A DNA stretch of 26,059 nucleotides from a virus. Of the stretch, positions 18,823 to 25,533 are shown in pieces. The notes under the pieces were generated by a model. The model was not told the DNA's origin. It did no database searches and saw only the letters and a program-made list of their open reading frames with translations. Made by a program: the position numbers and the translations under genes. The stretch covers positions 1 to 26,059 of IMG/VR virus record IMGVR_UViG_3300013233_000251; one strand, given 5' to 3'. Positions within the stretch are counted from its first letter, which is position 1, and the number at the start of each line of letters is the position of its first letter.

Positions 18823-19107
18823 CGCGGGCAAGCGCAACACACGCCGCCCGCGCATCAGATGGATTCAGGACAAAAAACCGGAGTATGCCTTCTGTAGCTG
18901 GCCATAATCAGCACCATCCAGATCAAGAATCGCATCACGGCTGACTTCGCAGAGGTTGGCAAACATCGCCACTTCCTTCTCCCCTTCGCTACCACCTGTC
19001 TTGTCCGCTGCCAGCATATCGCGCACTTTCGGTCGGCGCAGATTAAGGCTGGTGATCTGCTCACCAGCCACATCAATGGGGTATTTCAGTTTGATGGATT
19101 CGCTCAT
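18722..19107 (-). CDS. gpE/E' frameshift product (tail assembly chaperone)
   Basis: The extended P2-type E+E' protein made by a -1 ribosomal frameshift. The frame-0 gpE gene reads to ...AYSGFLS and stops at 18865. A slippery TTTTTTG at 18871-18877 (codons TTT and TTG) allows a -1 shift, after which reading continues as VLNPSDARAACVALARVTGW, GMNFLLDLNDEEMMQWLEAA, KETEPRPPS to a TGA at 18722-18724. The product is 128 residues: 79 shared and 49 new. P2 E/E' uses the same heptamer. These proteins chaperone the tape measure during tail assembly. The MNFLLDLNDEEMMQWLEAA segment is the GpE family motif. Confidence 0.9.
18865..19107 (-). CDS. Tail protein E (P2 gpE)
   Basis: The unshifted 80-residue product: MSESIKLKYPIDVAGEQITS, SLNLRRPKVRDMLAADKTGG, CEVSRDAILDLDGADYGQLQ and AYSGFLS. 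The KLxYPIxVxGxxI start and LNLRRPKVRDM are typical of P2 gpE and Mu gp41-like tail assembly proteins. It shares its start with the E/E' product. The ATG at 19107 overlaps the tube-gene stop (TGATGA). Confidence 0.92.
   Translation of the reverse strand: MSESIKLKYPIDVAGEQITSLNLRRPKVRDMLAADKTGGSEGEKEVAMFANLCEVSRDAILDLDGADYGQLQKAYSGFLS
18871..18877 (-). promoter_or_regulatory. Programmed -1 ribosomal frameshift site (TTTTTTG)
   Basis: Heptamer T TTT TTG in frame 0 of gpE, six bases before its stop (18865-18867). It is the same slippery sequence as in phage P2 E/E'. The new frame stays open for 49 codons and encodes the GpE motif. Confidence 0.9.
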
Positions 19108-19619
19108 CAGCCGATACCCAGATTAGTGCGGGTCTGGGCGAGCTGATCCACGCCGTTGATGATGCGCTTCATGCCTGCTGGGTCGATTTCATAGATCACC
19201 ACACCGTTATGGGTGAGCTTGTAGTAGGCCAGTGCCACAGCCACTTTCAGGGTGGCATCTTCGCCAGGCTTCCATGTGCCCATATCCACTTCGCGCAGCA
19301 TGCCGCGCAGATTGACCAACACCGGCTGCTCAGTGCCATCTTCCTGATTGAGCATCGTGCCACGCATGGTCAGCGATTTGCTGTTGCCCGGAGCCAGGCC
19401 GAATAATTTCAGCACTTCAGGATCGTAACCGTTCAGGGTGAAGGTGGTTTCCAGTTTTTCCATGCCCATTTCGACTTCAACAGGGGCATCCATGCCACCG
19501 GCACGGTATTCGCTGGTTTTCATGGTGAGCTTGGGCAGTTCGATTTCTGTCACCTTGCCCGCGAAACCGCGCCCGTCCACAAATAGGTTCAGGTTTTTTA
19601 ATATATTTTCAATGGCCAT
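19107..19619 (-). CDS. Major tail tube protein (P2 FII)
   Basis: 170 residues of the Phage_tube family; they polymerise to form the inner tube of the contractile tail. MAIENILKNLNLFVDGRGFA, GKVTEIELPKLTMKTSEYRA, GGMDAPVEVEMGMEKLETTF and TLNGYDPEVLKLFGL match P2 FII (172 residues), with a beta-rich end (ALAYYKLTHNGVVIYEIDPA). The ATG overlaps the preceding stop (TAATG). Confidence 0.95.
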   Translation of the reverse strand: MAIENILKNLNLFVDGRGFAGKVTEIELPKLTMKTSEYRAGGMDAPVEVEMGMEKLETTFTLNGYDPEVLKLFGLAPGNSKSLTMRGTMLNQEDGTEQPVLVNLRGMLREVDMGTWKPGEDATLKVAVALAYYKLTHNGVVIYEIDPAGMKRIINGVDQLAQTRTNLGIG

Positions 19620-19780
19620 TATTTCACTCCTTTATTAGCGGTCTTTTTCACTTTGGCTTCTTCCAGCGTACCGTCCGCCAACAGAAACTGGGCGGCGCGC
19701 TCATGCAGTGCGATGGTGTCGCCCACATTAAGAGGTCTGTTATTCAAGTGCGCCGGGCGCAATGCTTTATAGATTTTCAT
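19619..19780 (-). CDS. Small protein between sheath and tube, 53 residues
   Basis: The ATG at 19780 opens MKIYKALRPAHLNNRPLNVG, then DTIALHERAAQFLLADGTLE and EAKVKKTANKGVK, and the stop overlaps the tube ATG (TAATG). The phrase 'LNxRPLxVGDTIxL...AAQFLLADGTL' is shared by short phage proteins of the DUF7210-like type, which carry a GDxIxL core. A structural joining or completion role is only a guess. No purine-rich ribosome site is evident before the ATG. Confidence 0.65.
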   Translation of the reverse strand: MKIYKALRPAHLNNRPLNVGDTIALHERAAQFLLADGTLEEAKVKKTANKGVK

Positions 19781-19799
19781 TTATCGGCTCCTGTTTTTT

Positions 19800-19837
19800 A
19801 TAGGACATATAAGTCTTATAAGACCTATATGTCCTAT
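19800..19837. repeat. 38-bp near-perfect inverted repeat
   Basis: ATAGGACATATA (19800-19811) pairs with TATATGTCCTAT (19826-19837) and the inner GTCTTA with TAAGAC, with one A-C mismatch. It lies between the sheath stop and the 53-residue gene. On the plus strand GCTTTTTG follows, on the minus strand AAAAAACAG, so on the minus (coding) strand it is not a typical terminator. The GTCTTATAAGAC core resembles small mobile palindromes seen in many bacterial chromosomes. Confidence 0.85.
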
Positions 19838-19846
19838 GCTTTTTGT

Positions 19847-21364
19847 TTATCCCTTCGGTAATAATTCAACAAGATACTTGTTGGTGATGGTGGCCTGGAA
19901 TCCGAGCTGCTCCAGTGGTGGCATCGGCGTGTAGTCGTAATCAATCCACAACTGGCCTGCGCTGAGTGTCGCTGTGGTGTTCAGTTCCGGATCAAGCCAG
20001 GCATTAGCATCAACAATATAACCCAGTGCCTTGAGTTCGCGGAACTTGGCGTTGACTCCATCCACAATCTCATCAAACAGCACACGGCTCATTGGTTTAT
20101 CCATCGCCCAGAGATGCGCTTCAGCAATCGAATCAGCCAGCACATCGCCAGTGCGGACTGCCGATTCAAAAGCAAACACCGGATCAGCGGATGGCGTGCG
20201 GCTGCCCCAGAAGCGATAACCGTCCTGCTCGATAATGGTGGTGATCTCATTCTCGTTGAGCAGGTTGGCTTGTGAGTTGGCATTTTGCAGACCCCAGCTC
20301 ACCGGCTTGGTCATGCCCGACACGCCGTTTACGGGGATATTCGAGATCGTCTTATGCCAGCCAACATCGTTATCCAGCTTGGCGCGCATGCCCAGAGCAC
20401 GGGCAGAGGCAGGCTGGGTGATCAGGCTGTTGGTGACGATATCCCAGACTTCAAATCCCGGCCATAAGAGCATGGAGCGTTTGTTGCCGTAAGCAATGCG
20501 GTCAGTCAGTGCTGTGGGCACATCTGCCGAGGCCAGATCATAATATGCAAATGCCCGCAGATCAGCGGTCAGCGAATCCATTGCAGCGGCCACCGGCTGG
20601 AATGATGTCCAACCCGGTGCGCCGAGGATGCGAGGCTGCACTCCGAGTTTGGCCTTGGCAGTAAGCAGTGCCTGCATACCTGTGGAGATACCGGCACCGG
20701 TGACCGTGCCGATGATGTTCGATTGCGTTGCTGCTGCATCTACGCCTTCAGCGACACGCACAACTACCATGATCGGCGCGACCTGATCAAAGATCGCATC
20801 CATGCTCATGGGCAAGGTGCCCAGTCCATTGCCTGTGGCATCGAGCTTCGCAGCCTGCGCCCGGTCGCCCACCACCAGTACTGGTGTATCGAGTGGAAAT
20901 GCCTCATTTGCACCGCCTGCGAGTGCAAGCTGTTTTGTGGTAGCTGTCGCCACGCCCGCACCGGTAGATGCGCCGGTATTGGCTGCGGTGAGTAGTGCTG
21001 CTGCCTGCGTACTGGCAGCAATGGCTGTGATGATATTGGCCGCAGTCGATGTGATCACGCCGCCTGCATCGGTTGCCAGGCTGACAGTGATCACGCTGTT
21101 TTTCACACTCACCGCAATCGCTGCGCTGTTGGCTTTCGGATCGGCCAGCATGATTGTCACATTGTTACCCGCTGCACCTGCGGGAGCTGTATAGGTGATG
21201 CCGTTATTGGCTGCCACCGTTCCGGTTGTGGCTGTTGCCGCCGCTGCAGGTGCGGAATCAGGGGCGGTACCGACAATGCCGATAATTCCTGTATTGATGG
21301 TGCGAATCGCACGCACCGCGTTGGTTTTTTCTACGACGCGAACGCCGTGTAAGTATGCTGGCAT
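19847..21364 (-). CDS. Major tail sheath protein (P2 FI) with an inserted domain
   Basis: 505 residues; the sheath contracts to drive the tube through the host envelope. The N-terminus (MPAYLHGVRVVEKTNAVRAI, RTINTGIIGIVGTAPDS) and C-terminal half (GWHKTISNIPVNGVSGMTKP, then DGYRFWGSRTPSADPVFAFE and LWIDYDYTPMPPLEQLGFQA) follow P2 FI closely. P2 FI has 396 residues. The excess is a roughly 115-residue insertion at about 38-152 (NNGITYTAPAGAAGNNVTIM, VKNSVITVSLATDAGGVITS, TKQLALAGG), a Thr/Ala-rich beta domain of a kind I recall from other phage structural proteins. It is probably exposed on the tail surface. The ATG at 21364 has AGGAGG. Confidence 0.95.
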   Translation of the reverse strand: MPAYLHGVRVVEKTNAVRAIRTINTGIIGIVGTAPDSAPAAAATATTGTVAANNGITYTAPAGAAGNNVTIMLADPKANSAAIAVSVKNSVITVSLATDAGGVITSTAANIITAIAASTQAAALLTAANTGASTGAGVATATTKQLALAGGANEAFPLDTPVLVVGDRAQAAKLDATGNGLGTLPMSMDAIFDQVAPIMVVVRVAEGVDAAATQSNIIGTVTGAGISTGMQALLTAKAKLGVQPRILGAPGWTSFQPVAAAMDSLTADLRAFAYYDLASADVPTALTDRIAYGNKRSMLLWPGFEVWDIVTNSLITQPASARALGMRAKLDNDVGWHKTISNIPVNGVSGMTKPVSWGLQNANSQANLLNENEITTIIEQDGYRFWGSRTPSADPVFAFESAVRTGDVLADSIAEAHLWAMDKPMSRVLFDEIVDGVNAKFRELKALGYIVDANAWLDPELNTTATLSAGQLWIDYDYTPMPPLEQLGFQATITNKYLVELLPKG

Positions 21365-21396
21365 ATTAAGCCTCCTTTGATTTATTCATTCTATAT

Positions 21397-21846
21397 TTAT
21401 TGCAAAATCACAGCCGCGCGGCCTGTTGCAATTAATGTTGCTGTTTCCAGTGCGTTCACTCCGGCCACTACAGCGGGGTTATCAAGATGCACCTGCGTTG
21501 CCGCTTTGAGTTTCTCAACCCATACTTCCATTGCTACATTAGCCTTAGCCGCCGTGAAAATTGCAGCCAGTTCCGCATCTGTGAACAGGCTCATAAACTC
21601 CAGCTTGCTTATCGGCGGCTTAGGAGGTGGCGGTAACTTGCCACCCGGCCCAGCATTGCGTGCCTTAGTCTCGGCAGCGGTTAATGCTTTTATCCCTACA
21701 GTGACATTGTCCGTATTGAGGTATGCCGTTTCCTGTACTTTTGGCATGGGTGCTGCGATAGCGATAACGTCACTAGGCAATCCCTTGGTAGAGCCTTCAA
21801 TAGTTCCTTCCATGCGGCGTGTGGTTTTATTAAATAATAGTTTCAT
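21397..21846 (-). CDS. Tail-fibre-associated protein, 149 residues
   Basis: The ATG at 21846 has AAGGAGCC. Layout: MKLLFNKTTRRMEGTIEGST with beta-like start, a Pro-rich linker (GPGGKLPPPPKPPIS) and a helical C-terminus (KLEFMSLFTDAELAAIFTAA, KANVAMEVWVEKLKAATQVH, then VNALETATLIATGR). The C-terminal 'KLxFMxxFTDAELxAIxxAA ... LExAxLIATGRAAxIL' is a recurrent end of phage fibre-region proteins in my recollection. A fibre assembly or attachment role is inferred. Confidence 0.65.
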   Translation of the reverse strand: MKLLFNKTTRRMEGTIEGSTKGLPSDVIAIAAPMPKVQETAYLNTDNVTVGIKALTAAETKARNAGPGGKLPPPPKPPISKLEFMSLFTDAELAAIFTAAKANVAMEVWVEKLKAATQVHLDNPAVVAGVNALETATLIATGRAAVILQ

Positions 21847-21855
21847 GTTGGCTCC

Positions 21856-22653
21856 TTATAGGGGGATGTAGGCAATTTCAACGGGATCATATCCAGCGTG
21901 TTGAATCCCTGTGGGTGCATGGGCTGGAGGGACGCGCGGACTTGCCGTTAGACTTGAATGGTTGTACGGGTTGGCTGCCCGTGCTGACATAAGCAATTCA
22001 ATTCCACCAATAATAATTTTATCTTGATTTGTGCTGCTGGTGCCTTCACCCCACCCACCTGGGCGTCCTTGCGTTGTTACCCTGACCAATAACGCATTAA
22101 CAGATGTGACCGTTACAGTAGATCCCCAATGCGCCCCGGTAGCGTAGTTTACTTTTGTAATGGATGGGGCTGCGTATAAAGCATTCATCGCTGTCGTGCT
22201 GGCAATTACAGCATTCATCGCTGTCGTGCTGGCTGCAACCGCATTCATTGCTGTCGCGCTGGCAGCAACCGCATTCATCGCTGTCGTGCTGGCAATTACA
22301 GCATTCATCGCTGTCGTGCTGGCTGCAACCGCATTCATCGCTGTCGTGCTGGCTGCAACCGCATTCATCGCTGTCGTGCTGGCTGCAACCGCATTCATCG
22401 CTGTCGTGCTGGCTGCAACCACATTCATCGCTGTCGTGCTGGCAATTACAGCATTCACCGCTGTCGTGCTGGCAACTACCATTGTCATGCCTACAGCCGA
22501 ACCAAACAGGATATTAAGCTGGTCTAGGTCGGTTGTGCTAGTAGATGCCGATGTGCCTGCATCAATAGCAGGCAGCTTGGCAAGCAGATCATCAATTGTC
22601 TGACTACCACCGCTTTGATTAAGTTTTGCCAATATGGCTGCTTCGAGACTCAT
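21856..22653 (-). CDS. Repeat-containing tail-fibre protein, 265 residues
   Basis: N-terminal helix (MSLEAAILAKLNQSGGSQTI, DDLLAKLPAID), a central array of ten decapeptides (VAASTTAMNA with small variants, about residues 58-157) and a beta-rich C-terminal domain (ATGAHWGSTVTVTSVNALLV, GWGEGTSSTNQDKIIIGGIE, SPRVPPAHAPTGIQHAGYDP) that may bind a receptor. The decapeptides could form a trimeric coiled or beta-roll shaft. The gene follows the YD-repeat protein (stop/start overlap near 22653) and precedes the 149-residue protein. Confidence 0.7.
   Translation of the reverse strand: MSLEAAILAKLNQSGGSQTIDDLLAKLPAIDAGTSASTSTTDLDQLNILFGSAVGMTMVVASTTAVNAVIASTTAMNVVAASTTAMNAVAASTTAMNAVAASTTAMNAVAASTTAMNAVIASTTAMNAVAASATAMNAVAASTTAMNAVIASTTAMNALYAAPSITKVNYATGAHWGSTVTVTSVNALLVRVTTQGRPGGWGEGTSSTNQDKIIIGGIELLMSARAANPYNHSSLTASPRVPPAHAPTGIQHAGYDPVEIAYIPL
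22181..22480 (-). repeat. Ten tandem 30-bp repeats in the fibre gene
   Basis: Ten contiguous units from 22181 to 22480, each GCATTCATCGCTGTCGTGCT plus ten bases that alternate between GGCTGCAACC and GGCAATTACA (one GGCAGCAACC and one GGCAACTACC). The first 20 bases are identical in seven of the ten units. The period is a multiple of three, so copy-number change would keep the reading frame. There is no spacer, so it is not a CRISPR. Confidence 0.97.
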
Positions 22654-23159
22654 TATACCTCCGTAGCTGTCATGCCTGTAAGCAGGCCGTTAGCATTATA
22701 TGTGTATGTTTCTGTTCTTGTGATTGTGCCGTTTGCAATGACCACCGTGGCGATATTCCCGTTGGCATCGTAGGTGTAATCCGTGGTGCGTGTGACTGCG
22801 CCAATCGTTTCAACCTGCTGTGTGATGTTGCCGTTGGCATCGTAGGTGTAGGCAACGGAGGATGGCTTTGCCAGTTTGGCATCCACACCTGCATTGGTCG
22901 CTACATCGGGCAGTCCGGACAATATCAATTGTGCATCGGCTACAGCCTGATTGACTGTGTCCACTGATGGCTGCAATACAGCATCGATGCGCAATAACCC
23001 CTGCGCAGTGACCAGGGAAACGGCATCCAGCCATGAGATTTTCAATGCCTCAATGGCTGCAATGCGGTTATCCACATCGCGAAATATAGGATTGAACGTG
23101 CGCTCGGAGAGCGGCGTTATGCCATCGCGAAAGCGGTATTTATTAAACTGCGACGGCAT
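22653..23159 (-). CDS. Tail-fibre protein with three YD (RHS-type) repeats, 168 residues
   Basis: An N-terminal fibre-like part (MPSQFNKYRFRDGITPLSER, TFNPIFRDVDNRIAAIEALK) resembles short phage fibre or trimer-start sequences with a coiled-coil segment. The C-terminus holds three YD-type repeats, YTYDANG at 104-110 and 128-134 and YTYNANG at 152-158, with a period of 24 residues. The underlying DNA shares an exact 18-base unit 72 bases apart. YD repeats are typical of RHS and teneurin proteins and of glycan-binding surfaces. The ATG at 23159 overlaps the end of the preceding 52-residue gene by 17 bases. Confidence 0.7.
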   Translation of the reverse strand: MPSQFNKYRFRDGITPLSERTFNPIFRDVDNRIAAIEALKISWLDAVSLVTAQGLLRIDAVLQPSVDTVNQAVADAQLILSGLPDVATNAGVDAKLAKPSSVAYTYDANGNITQQVETIGAVTRTTDYTYDANGNIATVVIANGTITRTETYTYNANGLLTGMTATEV

Positions 23160-23301
23160 CGCTAACGCTGGCCTTGATGGCTTTCAGTGCATCGCCTCGA
23201 ATTACATAATCGCGACCGGGGTGGAGGGTGACCCCCCCCACCTCGGCGCGCTCTTTCAATGTGATGCGGTAGTGCGTGTTGTCTTTAATGTTTTTAATCA
23301 T
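23143..23301 (-). CDS. Small tail-module protein, 52 residues, with a G8 tract
   Basis: ATG at 23301 with an excellent GGGAGGCG ribosome site. Sequence: MIKNIKDNTHYRITLKERAE, VGGVTLHPGRDYVIRGDALK, AIKASVSDAVAV. It is a compact beta/alpha protein, similar in build to the 53-residue protein at 19619-19780. A run of eight G (on the coding strand, 23232-23239) makes it a possible slippage site. It is coupled to the following YD-repeat gene by overlap. Confidence 0.65.
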   Translation of the reverse strand: MIKNIKDNTHYRITLKERAEVGGVTLHPGRDYVIRGDALKAIKASVSDAVAV

Positions 23302-23313
23302 ATTTCGCCTCCC

Positions 23314-25524
23314 TTACAGTGCCACATCAACACGGCTGCCGATGGCGAACGGAATGCTTGCTGCGCCGCGTGAGGTGATGGTTTTGATTTGGTAGGTGGA
23401 AATCGCCGCTGTGGTAAAGTGGTGACGCAAGCGAATCGATCCATCGGCCTGCGGTAGCGTTTCAACCAGCGTGGCGGCATTGCTGGTGCCTCCCGATTCA
23501 ATCGAGGCCACACAGGTATCGGTGGCAGCGTCATAATTGTGATCGACAATCAAATCGACCTGCAGGCTGGTGGTTGGTGCTGCCAGATTGCGCGCCACAC
23601 TCCAGTGTTCGCCTGCCACGGTCGGGCGACTGGCTGTCAGCAGATTTACGCCGGTCTTCAATGCGGGAGCCAGATCATTGGTGCCAAGAAAAACAGCACG
23701 CATTGGCACGATGGCCGGTGAACCGGTCAGATGATTGATACCATCATCCAAGCGATACCAGATGCCGCCGATCTGTACTTCGTAACTCAATTCTGTGCCA
23801 TCGGGCACCACGCTCTGCACATTGAGATCAAGATCCTCAATGCCGCCCGCCAGGCTGACCGATTGCAGTGCGACTTCAGTACGCGGCGAATCAAACTGCG
23901 CAGCGTAGATGGTGAACATCAAATCCTTGGTCAGATCGCCGGTGAAATAATCACCGTCGGTACCATTGAATAGCGTGCCCGCAGTCAGCTTATTGCCCGA
24001 AACAATGGCTACGCGGTGCGCGCCCTGGGTGACCAGTACAATCGCATAACGCTTGCCTGCCTCAAGCAGTGCAGGTGGCACGGCTATCGCCGTTTCGGTC
24101 GGGTGCTGCTTCAGATCAGCAACTGGAATGGTCACATCCGTCACCACCTGATCCACATCAGGCTTGCCTCCCACCGTTTCGCATACCAGCAGATGCACAT
24201 CGCCCGCTGTACCGATGCCTGTGAACTGCAAGCCGATTTTGGTCAGCCACGAGGCATTGGATGCCAGGAATGTTTGAGCAACAAGCGCACCGTTAATCGT
24301 GGTTGTGGTGGTTTCCGGGAGATATTTCACCACGCTGGATGAATTGTAATAGGCATGGCGCACAAGCCGTTTGCGATAACCCATGAATGGGTGATACCCG
24401 TAGTAAAGCGTATGATCTTTCGTACCGACCTGATTCTTCCTAATGCTCCAATACTTGATATATTGCCATGAATAGCCGTAATGCAACTCGCTTGTGGTGA
24501 TGGTTCGGCGGCGCATGGTGATGGCTTGTGATTGATATTGACTAATGCTGATATCACCCGCATAGCCAGCCACGGCTAACGCAACGGCATCGGTATATTT
24601 TGGCAGAATCATGCCGCCTGCTGTGCGTGTGATTGCCGGATCAGTCGGATTGAATGAGTCCACCGGAGCAATCGTTTCGGTGGTGTGTGGAAACAAAATG
24701 CCGCCGCCTGCAATCAGCGCAGCGAAACCCGCATGCGCGGTATCTGATTTTGACGCATCTGAGAAATCATCTGCATCGGATGCTGCAAAGGCGGTTGGCA
24801 GGTTGAGTTGTTCTTTTAGCCGGGCGATCTCGGACTCGGCATCCACCAGCGATTGCGCCTTGGCCATTGATTCAGCCTTGCTAGCCAGCGCAGAAAGATC
24901 GGTTGCGATCGAGGATATGCGCGGCTCAGCCTGCCCTTTCCATATTTCCTGTGCCTTGAGACGATGCTCATGATCGTTGGCGTTGGGTAATTGGTTGCCA
25001 GTCTGCATGGTGATGTTGGTGATGCCGGTCGGATCAAGCGTTACCAGTGCAACGGCGAGCGTGCCAGACTGGATGGTGGGCGGCTGCGGTGAGGCGGACT
25101 CAACGCCTGGCACGATGTTAATCACTGCTTGATTCAATCGCTGCATGGCCACGGCCTGTGGCTGAGTGGTGCCTGCGGCCAGATCAATCAGAAAATCGCG
25201 TGGCTGGATATCTGTATCAACCGTTTGCCCCCATGCCACTACGGCCACAATCTTCTGCGTAGTCAGCGGCAGCTCTGCGAACAGATCCAGTATGGTGGCT
25301 TGATCGAGTGTGTAAATCTGCCCGGCGTTGTAGATGCGGCCAATGGCAATATCCAGCGCGGTGTTGCTGCCCTGTGGCGTAACACCAAGGCCTGTGTAGT
25401 GCAGTGCCGATGACACGGCATCATTCAGCGCATGCTTAATCGTGTCTGCTGTAAACGTCTGCAAGTTGTTGGGATCGGCGGCTTGAAATTCCTGCTGATC
25501 GCGAAAAATAACCTGTTTTTCCAT
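23314..25524 (-). CDS. Tail-fibre / baseplate protein with DUF4815-like N-terminus, 736 residues
   Basis: The ATG at 25524 has a good AAGGAG. The N-terminus (MEKQVIFRDQQEFQAADPNN, LQTFTADTIKHALNDAVSS, LGVTPQGSNTALDIAIGRIY) fits the DUF4815 domain of phage tail proteins. Residues about 190-260 are helical (LARLKEQLNLPT region), and the rest is beta-rich with jelly-roll-like segments (GIGTAGDVHLLVCETVGGKP, GNKLTAGTLFNGTDGDYFTG). It occupies the position of P2 gpH after gpI, so it is likely the proximal fibre or fibre-attachment protein. It is by far the largest protein of this end of the operon. Confidence 0.75.
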   Translation of the reverse strand: MEKQVIFRDQQEFQAADPNNLQTFTADTIKHALNDAVSSALHYTGLGVTPQGSNTALDIAIGRIYNAGQIYTLDQATILDLFAELPLTTQKIVAVVAWGQTVDTDIQPRDFLIDLAAGTTQPQAVAMQRLNQAVINIVPGVESASPQPPTIQSGTLAVALVTLDPTGITNITMQTGNQLPNANDHEHRLKAQEIWKGQAEPRISSIATDLSALASKAESMAKAQSLVDAESEIARLKEQLNLPTAFAASDADDFSDASKSDTAHAGFAALIAGGGILFPHTTETIAPVDSFNPTDPAITRTAGGMILPKYTDAVALAVAGYAGDISISQYQSQAITMRRRTITTSELHYGYSWQYIKYWSIRKNQVGTKDHTLYYGYHPFMGYRKRLVRHAYYNSSSVVKYLPETTTTTINGALVAQTFLASNASWLTKIGLQFTGIGTAGDVHLLVCETVGGKPDVDQVVTDVTIPVADLKQHPTETAIAVPPALLEAGKRYAIVLVTQGAHRVAIVSGNKLTAGTLFNGTDGDYFTGDLTKDLMFTIYAAQFDSPRTEVALQSVSLAGGIEDLDLNVQSVVPDGTELSYEVQIGGIWYRLDDGINHLTGSPAIVPMRAVFLGTNDLAPALKTGVNLLTASRPTVAGEHWSVARNLAAPTTSLQVDLIVDHNYDAATDTCVASIESGGTSNAATLVETLPQADGSIRLRHHFTTAAISTYQIKTITSRGAASIPFAIGSRVDVAL

Positions 25525-25533
25525 ATTAGCTCC

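Noticed and set aside
22160-22603. Open plus-strand frames (147 and 117 residues) across the 30-bp repeat array, and a CRISPR-like look
   Set aside because: They are by-products of a repeat whose period is a multiple of three; there are no spacers between units, and the minus-strand fibre gene explains the sequence.
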